From: Acutalibacter muris
GTDB taxonomy: Bacteria > Bacillota > Clostridia > Oscillospirales > Acutalibacteraceae
DNA length: 64,000 nt
Assembly: GCF_002201475.1 (NCBI RefSeq)
Contig: NZ_CP021422.1
Coordinates: 992,001-1,056,000 of the forward strand
Direction: 5' to 3'
In this document: piece by piece, positions 1 through 8,889 of the stretch
Numbering within the stretch: position 1 is the stretch's first letter
How the letters are laid out: each line of letters starts with the position of its first letter
Program-made: the position numbers and the translations under genes
The notes under the pieces: model-generated
Told to the model about the DNA's origin: nothing
The model's database searches: none
The model's input: only the letters and a program-made list of their open reading frames with translations

Positions 1-1
1 A

Positions 2-1792
2 AAAGCTGTGATTTTTGGCAGGCATATGAACAGGTACTACTTACGCTTCGCCCCGGTGCTGCTTATGGGGCTTCTGGCCCTTGTGGCTGTGGACTATTTC
101 CAGCTGGTGATACCGAACCTGTACCAGATGGTCATAAACGGTATAAACCAGGGCTATGTGGAGGTAGACGGACAGACGCTGCCCTTTGACATGGACTTCC
201 TGCTGGACAGGGTGTGTATGCCCATGGTGGGCGTTATCTTGGTGATAGTGGCCGGGCGCTTCTTTTGGCGGCTCTGTTTTATGGGCAGCGCCATTCGCCT
301 TGAGACGGACCTTAGAGACAGGATGTTTGATAACTGCAAGAACCTATCCCGAGAGTTCTACCAGGAAAACAAGGTGGGCAACCTCATGAGCCTTTTTACC
401 AATGACCTGGACACCGTGCAGGACTGCTTCGGCTGGGGCGTGCTGATGTTCTTCGACGCGCTGTTTATGGGCGGCATGGCCATTGTGAAGATGTGGGGCA
501 TGAATCCGCTGTTAACCGTGCTGTCCATGATACCGATGGCGTTTCTGCTGTGCTGCGCCACCATAATCGGGCGCAAGATGATGAAGCGCTGGGAGATACG
601 CCAGGAGGCCTTTTCAAAGCTTTCCGACTTCTCTCAGGAGAGCTTTTCCGGCATAGCCGTCATTAAGGCCTTCGTGAAGGAGGCCAAGGAGCTCTTGGCC
701 TTCAAGGACCTCAATAAGGAAAATGAGGTGGCCAACATCAACCACACCAAAATATCCGTGCTCTTTAGGATTTTCGTCTCCCTCTTTATTGAGAGCGTGG
801 TCTGCGTTATTCTGGGTTACGGCGGATATCTGGTTTATTCCGGCATATTCAACGCCGGGCAGCTGGTGGAGTTTATCGGCTACTTTAACGCGGTGATATG
901 GCCCATCATGGCCGTGGGCGAGCTTATCGACATGACCTCCCGGGGCCAGGCCAGCATGAACCGGGTCAGCGAGCTTCTGGACGCGGCCCCTACCGTGGTG
1001 GACAGGCCCGGGGCAGAGCCCATAGAGCGTGTCAAGGGTGGCATTGAGTTTCGGAACCTTACCTTCCGCTATCCCGACGGTGAGTACGACGCGCTGGAGA
1101 ACATCAGCTTCAAGATAGAGCCCGGAGAGAACGTGGGCCTTGTGGGCAAGACTGGCTCGGGCAAGACTACTCTCGTTGACCTTATCCTCCGCACCTATAA
1201 CGTGCCCGACGGCACGCTGCTTATTGACGGCAAGGACGTGAATGACATCACCATCCGCTCCCTCCGGGACGGCTGCTCCTATGTGCCCCAGGACAACTTC
1301 CTGTTCTCGGACACTATCGAGCGCAACATCGCCTTCGGCGTGGAGGACTATGATGACAAGACCATAACCCAGTACGCCAAATTGGCGGACGTGGCCAACG
1401 ACATAAAGAAGTTCCAGCACGGCTATCACACGGTGCTGGGTGAGCGGGGCGTGACGGTCTCCGGCGGACAGAAGCAGCGTATCTCCATCGCCCGGGCCCT
1501 TATGAAGAACGCGCCTATACTTATTCTGGACGACTCCGTGTCGGCGGTGGACACCAAGACCGAGCGTTCCATTCTGCAAAACCTCCGGGAGACCCGGGCG
1601 GGCAAGACCACCATACTTATCGCCCACCGCATCTCCACCATCGAGCAGATGGACAAGGTGCTCTTTATCGACGAAGGCAAGCTGGTGGCCGCGGGCACCC
1701 ATGAGGAACTCTACCGCACCTGCCCCGAGTACACAAAGATGGTAGATTTGCAGAAGCTTGACGAGGAAGGAGCTGAACATCATAATGCGTGA
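2..1792 (+). CDS. ABC exporter half-transporter, subunit 1 of a heterodimer (5' end may lie outside the window)
   Basis: Fused membrane and ATPase domains (about 594 residues) of an ABC-type multidrug exporter. Six membrane segments fill roughly residues 15-300; the ATPase domain carries Walker A GKTGSGKTT near residue 380, signature SGGQ near 484 and Walker B ending LILDDS near 505, with H-loop AHRIS. The Walker B has Asp where the catalytic Glu normally sits, which in families such as LmrCD, BmrCD and TM287/288 marks the degenerate-site subunit. The frame is open to the window edge; possible starts are GTG at 8 and ATG at 26. It overlaps the next exporter gene by 8 bases, so the two are translationally coupled partners. 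Substrate unknown. Confidence 0.9.
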   Translation, partial: KAVIFGRHMNRYYLRFAPVLLMGLLALVAVDYFQLVIPNLYQMVINGINQGYVEVDGQTLPFDMDFLLDRVCMPMVGVILVIVAGRFFWRLCFMGSAIRLETDLRDRMFDNCKNLSREFYQENKVGNLMSLFTNDLDTVQDCFGWGVLMFFDALFMGGMAIVKMWGMNPLLTVLSMIPMAFLLCCATIIGRKMMKRWEIRQEAFSKLSDFSQESFSGIAVIKAFVKEAKELLAFKDLNKENEVANINHTKISVLFRIFVSLFIESVVCVILGYGGYLVYSGIFNAGQLVEFIGYFNAVIWPIMAVGELIDMTSRGQASMNRVSELLDAAPTVVDRPGAEPIERVKGGIEFRNLTFRYPDGEYDALENISFKIEPGENVGLVGKTGSGKTTLVDLILRTYNVPDGTLLIDGKDVNDITIRSLRDGCSYVPQDNFLFSDTIERNIAFGVEDYDDKTITQYAKLADVANDIKKFQHGYHTVLGERGVTVSGGQKQRISIARALMKNAPILILDDSVSAVDTKTERSILQNLRETRAGKTTILIAHRISTIEQMDKVLFIDEGKLVAAGTHEELYRTCPEYTKMVDLQKLDEEGAEHHNA

Positions 1793-3668
1793 ATATCTTC
1801 CTGTACTGATAGTGGGCGGCATAATCGGTATGTTCGCCCTGGTGTTCCTTATCGCGTACTTAGTGGCAAGGCGCAAAAACGTCCTTGAGAACCGGGAGCG
1901 GAATATGCCAGACTCCGAGATAATCCGGCGGCTTCTGGCCTACGCGAAGCCCTATAAGTGGCAGTTTGTACTGGTTTTCTTCGTAATGCTGCTGTCCATC
2001 GGATATGAGGTCATATCGCCTCTTCTGGTGGGCCATATCGAGGAGACCGTGGTGGGGGATTTTGAGATGTCCTATCTGCTGACGGTTGTGGGCGGCTATG
2101 TGGGCATACTCTTAGTATCCCTGGTGTGTACCTATATCCAGGCCATGGTCCTGCAAAAGGTGGGCCAGAAGATACTCTCCGCTATGCGTGAGGACGTGTT
2201 CACACATATAGAGAGCCTTAGCCACGCCCAGCTTAACGACATCCCTGTGGGCAAGCTGGTCACGAGGGTCAGCAACGACCCCAACGCCATCTCCTTCATG
2301 TTCACCAACATCATCGTGACCCTTGCAAAGAACGTGATGGTGATATTCGGTGTGCTGGCGGCCATGCTAATGCTTAACTATATGCTGACCCTGATGGTGC
2401 TCTGCTTTGTGCCTTTCGTGGTGCTCTTTACCATCATATTCAGAAAGTTCTCCCGCTCGGTGCACCTGAGAGTGAACGACGCCACCACCGACCTTAACAC
2501 CTACCTTTCGGAGAACCTCTCGGGTATCAAGATAACCCAGATATTCAACCAGGAGCAGCGCAAGATGTCCGACTTTTTACAGCGCTCCCGGACCCTGCAA
2601 AGGGCCAAGCGCAGCCGTATGTTCGTCTTCGGCATCTTCCAGCCAATGGTCTATATGCTCTATATCTCCTCGGTGCTTTGCCTTCTGTACCTTGGGGGCA
2701 AGGGCTATATCGGTAACTGGACGGTCTTCGGACAGACGGTGTCCAGCGGCATTATCGTATCCTTCTATATGTATATCTCCAAGTTCTTCAACCCCATCCA
2801 GCAGCTGGCCGAGCAGTTTGATATGCTCCAGCGCTCCTTCGCGGCGGCTGAAAAGATATTCACCGTCATGGACATGGTGCCAGAGGTGGTGGACACACCG
2901 AACGCCCGGGAGCTGACGGACATCAAGGGGGAGATAGAGTTCAAGGACGTATGGTTTGCCTATAACCCCGGCGAGTGGGTCTTAAAGGGCGTTAGCTTCC
3001 ATATCAGTCCAAGGCAGACTGTGGCCTTTGTGGGCTCCACGGGCTCGGGCAAGTCCACCATACTGTCCCTTATATGCCGCAACTACGACATACAGAAGGG
3101 GCAGATACTGATAGACGGTGTGGACATAAAGGATATAAAGATAGCGTCCCTCAGAAAGCACTTCGGCCAGATGCTCCAGGACGTGTTCCTGTTCTCGGGC
3201 AGCATTAGGAGCAATATCGTCCTACGGGAGGAGTTCCCAGAGGAGGACGTCAAAAAGGCCTGCGAGTATGTGAACGCCGACAAGTTCATCTACCGCTTAG
3301 ACAACGGCCTTGACGAGGTGGTGCGCGAGCGGGGCAACAACTTCTCGGCGGGCCAGCGGCAGCTGCTGAGCTTTGCCAGGACCCTCCTCCATAAGCCGGC
3401 GGTGATGATACTGGACGAAGCCACTGCCAATATCGATACGGAGACGGAACTGCTTATTCAGGATTCCTTGGAGAAGATGAAGAATATTGGCACCATGCTG
3501 ATAGTGGCTCACAGGCTTTCCACTATCCAGCACGCGGACAATATCATACTCCTGTCCCACGGCGAGATTCTGGAGCAGGGCACCCACCAGGAGCTGCTAA
3601 AGCAGAAGGGCCGGTACTATAACCTCTACACCTTGCAGTACAATAAGGAGCAGCTCCAGAGGGCGTAA
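1785..3668 (+). CDS. ABC exporter half-transporter, subunit 2 of a heterodimer
   Basis: Second exporter half (627 residues from ATG 1785; an upstream in-frame TTG at 1758 is less likely because the ribosome site GAGGAAGGAG ends shortly before the ATG). One extra N-terminal membrane segment precedes the six-helix exporter core; Walker A GSTGSGKST is near residue 416, signature SAGQ near 520, and a canonical Walker B ILDEA near 540. The altered signature here and the Asp in the partner's Walker B fit the usual heterodimer arrangement, with one degenerate and one consensus ATP site. It is the last gene of the pair and is followed directly by a hairpin terminator. Confidence 0.92.
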   Translation: MREYLPVLIVGGIIGMFALVFLIAYLVARRKNVLENRERNMPDSEIIRRLLAYAKPYKWQFVLVFFVMLLSIGYEVISPLLVGHIEETVVGDFEMSYLLTVVGGYVGILLVSLVCTYIQAMVLQKVGQKILSAMREDVFTHIESLSHAQLNDIPVGKLVTRVSNDPNAISFMFTNIIVTLAKNVMVIFGVLAAMLMLNYMLTLMVLCFVPFVVLFTIIFRKFSRSVHLRVNDATTDLNTYLSENLSGIKITQIFNQEQRKMSDFLQRSRTLQRAKRSRMFVFGIFQPMVYMLYISSVLCLLYLGGKGYIGNWTVFGQTVSSGIIVSFYMYISKFFNPIQQLAEQFDMLQRSFAAAEKIFTVMDMVPEVVDTPNARELTDIKGEIEFKDVWFAYNPGEWVLKGVSFHISPRQTVAFVGSTGSGKSTILSLICRNYDIQKGQILIDGVDIKDIKIASLRKHFGQMLQDVFLFSGSIRSNIVLREEFPEEDVKKACEYVNADKFIYRLDNGLDEVVRERGNNFSAGQRQLLSFARTLLHKPAVMILDEATANIDTETELLIQDSLEKMKNIGTMLIVAHRLSTIQHADNIILLSHGEILEQGTHQELLKQKGRYYNLYTLQYNKEQLQRA

Positions 3669-3686
3669 CAAGGATCAAAAAAAGAA

Positions 3687-3710
3687 GGGGGTGAGCGAAA
3701 GCTCATCCCC
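3687..3710. terminator. Bidirectional terminator between exporter and nhaC
   Basis: A 10-bp stem with one G-T pair and a GAAA tetraloop lies between two convergent genes. A-rich sequence on the left and CCTTTAAATT on the right give a weak U-tract in both directions. Confidence 0.75.
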
Positions 3711-3718
3711 CCTTTAAA

Positions 3719-5110
3719 TTACTTCTTTTCCTTCGGCATACTCTTCCCCAGCAGCGCCAACCCAATGGCCACCAGCGGGTTTATCCATCCAAAGAACGTA
3801 AACGGCCCATACTGCCAGGCCGAAACCCCCAGCATACCCTCGGTGAACCCGGCCCCGGTGCTGTAGGGCACAATCCCCCCGAACACCGTACCCGCGTCCT
3901 CAAGGGCGCGGCTGAGATTCTTAGGAGCCAGCTCATACTTCTTATAGAGGGGCCTAAACAGCCGCCCAGTCATAATGATAGCCACATACTGCTGGCCGGT
4001 GCCAATAAGTACGCCCCAGGCGGTGAGGATGGTAGCCACTACCAGCCCGCGCTCGGACTTGACGTGTGCCAGCACCTTCTCCACCAGGGAGGTGGCCATG
4101 CCCGTGCGCTCGAAGATACCGGCGAAGCTCAAGGCTATGACCATCAGCGCCACAGTGCGCATCATGCTCATAATGCCGCCCCGGTTCAAAAGCGTGTCCA
4201 CTGTATCGACGCCGGTGGAGGCTGAAAAGCCGTTCATGACCCCCTGGAGCAGGGAGCCAAACTCCGCCCCCTGAATAAACAGCGCCGACAGGAACCCCAA
4301 AAGCGCCGCCCCCAAAAGTCCCGGCAGGGCCGGTATCCGCAGCACCACCATTATGAGCACCAGCACCGGCGGCAGAAGCAGGAGAGGGTTAATGACGAAG
4401 TTTGCTTTAAGGGTATCAAGGGTCAGCTGCACCTGGGAGCTGTCTGCGGCGCCGCCGCCGAAGACAAAGCCCAATATGCCGTATATGACGATGCAGATGA
4501 CATATGTAGGGGTGGTGGTGAACATCATATGCCGGATATGGTCAAAGACGTTGGTGTCGGACACAGAGGGGGCAAGGTTGGTGGTGTCCGAAAGAGGGGA
4601 CATCTTGTCCCCAAAGTAGGCCCCGGAGACAATGGCCCCCACGGTTATGGCGGAGGGTATGCCGATGGCCTCGCCCACGCCGAACAGGGCCACCCCCACT
4701 GTGCCTATGGTGGACAACGAGCTGCCGATGGCCAAAGACACCAGGGAACAGAGCAGTAAAGCCGTCACCAGGAAGAACCGGGGCGAGATTATCTGTAAGC
4801 CATAGTAGACCATGGTGGGGATAATGCCCCCGGCCATCCAGGCGGCTATGAGTATGCCGATGGACATGATGATGAGCAGGGCGGGGAGAGCGGGGGCTAT
4901 TGCCCCCTGTATTCCCTCCAGCATGTCCTGCCAGGAGAAGCGGTGCAGGGCCCCGACGGCGGCGGCAAAGACAGCCGCCAGCAGCAGGGGCACGTGGGGG
5001 GCGCTGCCCAGTACGGCGGTGAAGGACACCACCAGGGCGATGAGCACCCCGAAGGTCAGAAGGGACAGCCAGAAGCCTACTGGCCTTGATACGCTGTTTT
5101 TTGTGTTCAA
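3719..5110 (-). CDS. nhaC: Na+/H+ antiporter, NhaC family
   Basis: 463-residue polytopic membrane protein with about 11-12 hydrophobic segments and the NhaC-family pattern, including GAIVSGAYFGDKMSPLSDTTN around residues 160-180 and a GTGQQYVAIIMTGR stretch near the C-terminus. NhaC proteins exchange sodium (in some members malate/lactate or amino acids) for protons, so the exact substrate is an inference. The best start is TTG 5110, 8 bases after GAGGAGG. It stands alone, with a perfect palindrome over its likely promoter. Confidence 0.85.
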   Translation of the reverse strand: MNTKNSVSRPVGFWLSLLTFGVLIALVVSFTAVLGSAPHVPLLLAAVFAAAVGALHRFSWQDMLEGIQGAIAPALPALLIIMSIGILIAAWMAGGIIPTMVYYGLQIISPRFFLVTALLLCSLVSLAIGSSLSTIGTVGVALFGVGEAIGIPSAITVGAIVSGAYFGDKMSPLSDTTNLAPSVSDTNVFDHIRHMMFTTTPTYVICIVIYGILGFVFGGGAADSSQVQLTLDTLKANFVINPLLLLPPVLVLIMVVLRIPALPGLLGAALLGFLSALFIQGAEFGSLLQGVMNGFSASTGVDTVDTLLNRGGIMSMMRTVALMVIALSFAGIFERTGMATSLVEKVLAHVKSERGLVVATILTAWGVLIGTGQQYVAIIMTGRLFRPLYKKYELAPKNLSRALEDAGTVFGGIVPYSTGAGFTEGMLGVSAWQYGPFTFFGWINPLVAIGLALLGKSMPKEKK

Positions 5111-5135
5111 CTCAAATTCCTCCTCAAAAGCTAAA

Positions 5136-5154
5136 GTATACTAATTTAGTATAC
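5136..5154. promoter_or_regulatory. Perfect 19-bp palindrome over the nhaC promoter (candidate operator)
   Basis: GTATACTAA-T-TTAGTATAC is a perfect inverted repeat with 9-bp arms and a one-base centre, about 25 bases upstream of the nhaC start. It contains a TATACT -10-like element, so a dimeric repressor bound here would block transcription. The binding protein is unknown. Confidence 0.55.
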
Positions 5155-5258
5155 CATAGCCTTCCCTTGCAGTCAACAGAATTATATGCCCAATTCCTCG
5201 GACATTTATTAGCAGTTTCGCATAGAAACACCCGGGGGTTTTTCGGTAATTTTACATA

Positions 5259-5287
5259 TTGAGATTTTTTACTTATTGTTATATAAT
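5259..5287 (+). promoter_or_regulatory. Sigma-A promoter for the ABC-2 exporter operon
   Basis: TTGAGA (5259-5264), a 17-base spacer and TATAAT (5282-5287), about 100 bases upstream of the ATPase start codon at 5387. Confidence 0.7.
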
Positions 5288-5386
5288 TTATTTCCCTGCC
5301 CTCAAAAGGGAGCAGGGCCCGCAGCGGCTGGCGGGACGTCATCAGGAAAGCTCTTTAAACTCAGGAATCTGAAAGGAGTGTTCTGT

Positions 5387-6175
5387 ATGATTGAAGTAAA
5401 GGACCTGAAAAAGACCTTCAGGGTCGCCCGGCGTGAGGGAGGCTTCGGCGAGGCCGTAAAGGCCCTGTTCCACCGGGAGTACGAGGAGATACACGCCCTG
5501 GACGGCGTAAGCTTCTCCATCGCCGACGGCGAGATGGTGGGCTATATCGGCCCCAACGGCGCGGGCAAGTCCAGCACCATCAAGGTGCTAAGCGGCATTC
5601 TGACCCCGGACAGCGGCAAATGCACCGTGGCGGGCCGCACGCCCTGGAGGGAGCGCCGGGCCCATGTAAAGGACATAGGCGTGGTGTTCGGCCAGCGCTC
5701 CCAGCTCTGGTGGGACGTGCCGGTAATCGACTCCTTCGAGCTATTAAAGGAAATCTACAGCATACCGGCGCAGACGTACAGGAAAAATCTCGATGAGCTC
5801 ACTGAAACCCTGGACCTCTCAAAGATAGTCTGCACCCCCGCCCGGCAGCTCTCCCTGGGCCAGCGTATGCGCTGCGAGATAGCGGCCTCGCTCCTGCACG
5901 ACCCCAAGGTGCTCTTTCTGGACGAGCCCACTATCGGCCTGGACGCGGTGTCGAAGCTGGCGGTGCGAGACTTTATAAAGCTTCGGAATAGAGACTTCGG
6001 CACCACCGTTATCCTTACCACCCACGATATGCAGGATATCGAGGCCCTTGCCAGCCGTATCATACTCATCGGCAAGGGGAGAATACTGCTGGACGGCACG
6101 TTAGCCGACATCCGCCGGGGCGGGGAGCACATCGACGAGACCGTGGCCGAGCTCTATAAGAAGTTCGACGTGTGA
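5387..6175 (+). CDS. ABC-2 exporter ATP-binding protein
   Basis: 262-residue ATPase. Walker A GPNGAGKSS is near residue 55, a signature-like LSLGQRMR near 155 and Walker B LFLDEPTIGLD near 175. The SLGQ signature and the N-terminal extension before Walker A are typical of ATPases paired with ABC-2 permeases of the ABC2_membrane_6 (formerly DUF990) type. ATG 5387 is chosen over an upstream GTG because GAAAGGAG lies 8 bases before it. The first of three co-directional genes; two permeases follow with almost no spacing. Substrate unknown. Confidence 0.9.
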   Translation: MIEVKDLKKTFRVARREGGFGEAVKALFHREYEEIHALDGVSFSIADGEMVGYIGPNGAGKSSTIKVLSGILTPDSGKCTVAGRTPWRERRAHVKDIGVVFGQRSQLWWDVPVIDSFELLKEIYSIPAQTYRKNLDELTETLDLSKIVCTPARQLSLGQRMRCEIAASLLHDPKVLFLDEPTIGLDAVSKLAVRDFIKLRNRDFGTTVILTTHDMQDIEALASRIILIGKGRILLDGTLADIRRGGEHIDETVAELYKKFDV

Positions 6176-6185
6176 GGTCCTGGAC

Positions 6186-6989
6186 ATGAGAAAATACTTA
6201 GCATTTTTCATAACACGCTTCAATATGGGTCTACAGTACCGTGTGGCGGCTCTGGCGGGCCTTGCCTGCCAGTTCTTCTGGGGGGCTATGGCAATACTGG
6301 CGTTCAAGGCCTTCTACGACACGGACCCCGCCTCCTTCCCCATGACCCTGCCCGCCATGTCCAGCTATATCTGGCTCCAGCAGGCCTTACTTACACTTTT
6401 GACTATGGGCGGCATAGACAACGAGTTCTTCAACGTCATAGAGAACGGCAACGTGGCCTATGAGCTCTGCCGCCCGGTGGACGTGTACGCCATGTGGTAC
6501 TCCCGCTCGGCGGCCACAAGGGTGTCGAACGCGCTCTTACGGTGCATACCTGTGCTGATAGTCGCCGCCCTTATCCCGGCCCCCTACGGCCTAATGGCTC
6601 CGCCGGACCTGCTAACTTTCCTGACCTTTCTGCTGTCCCTGCTGCTGGCCCTGGCGGTAATAAACTCCATGGGCATGATAGTGTACATGATAACCTTCCA
6701 CACCATCACCCCTCGTGGGGTAAGGCTCATCGCGGTCAATATCTGCGACTTCTTCTCTGGGGATATAATCCCGCTGCCCTTCTTCCCGGCGGGCTTCAAG
6801 GAGTTCGTGGAGCTCCTGCCCTTCTCGGCCACGGCCAACGTGCCCCTGCGCATCTACTCCGGGGACCTGCACGGCCCGGAGATGGTGAAGCTCCTGCTCT
6901 TGCAGGCGTTCTGGGCCGTGGTGCTCATAGCTGTGGGAAAGGTAATTGAGCAGAGAGAGCTCAGACGAGTAACTATCCAAGGAGGTTGA
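6186..6989 (+). CDS. ABC-2 family permease, first subunit
   Basis: 267 residues with about six hydrophobic segments (first near 15-45, last near 240-255) and a conserved GDIIPLPFFP-type motif near residue 200, as in the ABC2_membrane_6 family. It would form a membrane heterodimer with the next gene, powered by the ATPase just upstream. Ends two bases before the ATG of the next gene. Confidence 0.85.
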   Translation: MRKYLAFFITRFNMGLQYRVAALAGLACQFFWGAMAILAFKAFYDTDPASFPMTLPAMSSYIWLQQALLTLLTMGGIDNEFFNVIENGNVAYELCRPVDVYAMWYSRSAATRVSNALLRCIPVLIVAALIPAPYGLMAPPDLLTFLTFLLSLLLALAVINSMGMIVYMITFHTITPRGVRLIAVNICDFFSGDIIPLPFFPAGFKEFVELLPFSATANVPLRIYSGDLHGPEMVKLLLLQAFWAVVLIAVGKVIEQRELRRVTIQGG

Positions 6990-6991
6990 GC

Positions 6992-7768
6992 ATGAAACTA
7001 TATCTAAAATACTTCGAGATACACCTGAAAAGCGTCATGCAGTTCAAGGGCTCCTTCATCACCACCCTGATATCCCAGTTTTTGACCTCCTTCACGGTGT
7101 TCCTGGGGATAACCTTCATGTTTGGGCGCTTCCACATGGTCCACGACTTCACCTATCAGGAGGTAATCCTTTGCTATGCCATAATGTTAATGGGCTTCAG
7201 CCTGTCCCAGCTTTTGGCCTCGGGCTTCAAGGTCTTCGACACCATGATAGCAAACGGCCAGTTCGACCGCATACTCTGCCGCCCCAGAAACGAGATATTC
7301 CAGGTGCTCTCACAGCGGGTGGACTTCGTGCGCCTGGGGATGCTGTTCCAGGCCGTGGTGATGCTTATCTACGGCCTTATCACCTGCCCGGTGGACTGGA
7401 GCTTTCTCCGGGTACTGACAGTAATACTCATGATACTGGGCGGCTTCGTCCTGTTTTCGGCCCTGTTCCTGCTGGACGGCTCCATCGCCTTTTTCACTCT
7501 CCAGGGCCTAGAGGTGATGAACGTGTTCACCTACGGGGCCATCGAGCACGGCAAGTATCCGCTGTCAATATATGGCAGGGAGATGCTCACCTTCTGCACC
7601 TTCGTGGTGCCCTACGCCCTGGTGCAGTATTATCCCCTGACCTACGTGCTGGGCCGTTCGGACCGGGCCTGGTATATGCTGCTGCCAATCCTGGCCTGCC
7701 TGTTCGCGGTGCCCTGTTGGGTGGTCTGGCGCATAGGCGTACACAAGTACAAGTCTACAGGTTCCTGA
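6992..7768 (+). CDS. ABC-2 family permease, second subunit
   Basis: 258 residues with about six membrane segments, paralogous in layout to the preceding permease (ABC2_membrane_6 type). The start is ATG 6992, six bases after GGAGG; a TTG two codons earlier overlaps the ribosome site and is rejected. Completes an ATPase-permease-permease exporter. Followed 12 bases later by the GNAT-Nudix gene, probably in the same transcript. Confidence 0.85.
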   Translation: MKLYLKYFEIHLKSVMQFKGSFITTLISQFLTSFTVFLGITFMFGRFHMVHDFTYQEVILCYAIMLMGFSLSQLLASGFKVFDTMIANGQFDRILCRPRNEIFQVLSQRVDFVRLGMLFQAVVMLIYGLITCPVDWSFLRVLTVILMILGGFVLFSALFLLDGSIAFFTLQGLEVMNVFTYGAIEHGKYPLSIYGREMLTFCTFVVPYALVQYYPLTYVLGRSDRAWYMLLPILACLFAVPCWVVWRIGVHKYKSTGS

Positions 7769-7780
7769 GAGGAGGACGCT

Positions 7781-8746
7781 ATGATAGAGACAAATGACCT
7801 GATACTGGACAAGGCAAAGCAGGAGGACTGGCTCTCCATGTACAAAAATGTCTGGAGCCGCTCGGAGTCCTTCCAATATATGGTAATCGAGAACAGTCCA
7901 AACCAACAGGAGGCCCAGGCACGCATGGAGCGCACCATCGCTTTTCAGCAGGGCCGCGAGTCTTATACAGTCTATCTCAAATCTACCCGCGAGGCCATCG
8001 GCTTCACAGGCATAGCCCCGCTGGAGGGCAATACCTGGGAGGAGACCGGCATCTGCATCGGTCCCGACTTTTGGGGGCGGGGCTACGGCTGGCAGATTCT
8101 TCGGGCGCTCCTTGCCCACGCCAAAGAGCTAGGAGCGAAGGAGTTTGTCTACTCCTCTTGGGCGGAGAACCTTGCGTCCCGGGCTCTGGCAGCAAAGGCG
8201 GGGTTTGTGCAGTACGGCACGGAAAAGCACGTCAGGGAGCACGACGGCAAAGAGTACACTCTCCTAAAGTTCAAGCTGTCCCTGGCGGATAAAACCGACT
8301 GGCTCTTTAGGACCCCAGAGGGTATCTGCCACGTCCGCGTGGCGGCGGTGCTAATACGCGGCGGCAGGCTTCTTGCGCAGAAAAGCGGCGGGACTTATGC
8401 CCTGCCTGGCGGGCATCTGCGCTTTGGCGAAACCACTGTGGAGGCGCTCGTCCGAGAGCTTAAAGAGGAGATGGGCGTGGAGGCTGCCTGTCGGCGGCTG
8501 CTATGGACCGAGGAGAATTTCTGGCGGTGGGGGGATAGGGAGGCACATAATCTGTGCTACTATTATCTTATTGATGCCAACGGTTCCGCGCCCGAGGAGG
8601 GCGTGCTTATGCGGGATAACGACTCCGTGACCTTTCACTGGCTGCCAATAGCAGAGCTGGACGGAGTGGAGATATACCCGACCTTCTTAAAGAACGAGCT
8701 ACCGAACCTCTCAGACTACCCTAAACACTTTATACGTAGAGATTAA
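7781..8746 (+). CDS. Fusion of GNAT N-acetyltransferase and Nudix hydrolase
   Basis: 321 residues with two enzymatic domains. Residues about 5-165 are a RimJ/RimL-like GNAT fold (GFTGIAPL strand, then GPDFWGRGYGWQ as the acetyl-CoA loop). Residues about 185-315 are a Nudix domain with a full box: G-x5-E-x7-RELKEEMGV from G at about residue 208. GNAT enzymes acetylate amines; Nudix enzymes cleave nucleoside-diphosphate-linked compounds, and neither substrate can be read from sequence. ATG 7781 follows GAGAGGAGG. It sits at the end of the ABC-2 exporter operon and is followed by a strong terminator. Confidence 0.88.
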   Translation: MIETNDLILDKAKQEDWLSMYKNVWSRSESFQYMVIENSPNQQEAQARMERTIAFQQGRESYTVYLKSTREAIGFTGIAPLEGNTWEETGICIGPDFWGRGYGWQILRALLAHAKELGAKEFVYSSWAENLASRALAAKAGFVQYGTEKHVREHDGKEYTLLKFKLSLADKTDWLFRTPEGICHVRVAAVLIRGGRLLAQKSGGTYALPGGHLRFGETTVEALVRELKEEMGVEAACRRLLWTEENFWRWGDREAHNLCYYYLIDANGSAPEEGVLMRDNDSVTFHWLPIAELDGVEIYPTFLKNELPNLSDYPKHFIRRD

Positions 8747-8758
8747 CCAAGATAAAAA

Positions 8759-8795
8759 GCTGGTCCCCTTTCGGGGCCAGCCCTTTCTTTTTTTT
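8759..8795 (+). terminator. Rho-independent terminator after the GNAT-Nudix gene
   Basis: Stem GCTGGtCCCC / GGGGCCAGC with one bulged T and a TTTC loop, followed by CCC and a long T-run (8784-8795). Confidence 0.9.
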
Positions 8796-8884
8796 GCCTG
8801 CGGCAAAACCAGACCTTGGGGCGCTGCCCCAAACCCTGCCAGGTGCCTAGACGCACAAGAGTTTGCTTTGCAAACTCTTGTGCG
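8792..8884 (-). repeat. Dispersed three-hairpin repeat, copy 1
   Basis: Three consecutive perfect hairpins, each with a 3-base loop: 8792-8808 (7-bp arms), 8816-8832 (7-bp arms TTGGGGC/GCCCCAA) and 8852-8884 (15-bp arms, loop TTT). The same element occurs in opposite orientation near 21,305-21,397. The outer base pair of the middle hairpin differs between copies but stays paired (T-A here, G-C there), which suggests the structure is maintained. It lies at the 3' end of the efflux operon. Confidence 0.8.
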
Positions 8885-8889
8885 CCTCG

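Noticed and set aside
614..1876. Long minus-strand open frame of 420 codons opposite the first exporter gene
   Set aside because: It lies antisense to well-supported ABC domains, and its composition (His/Gly/Val-rich) is typical of a shadow frame in GC-rich DNA.
5155..5258. Possible riboswitch between nhaC and the ABC-2 operon
   Set aside because: The nhaC leader is too short and no conserved ion-sensing aptamer fold could be recognised in the remaining sequence.
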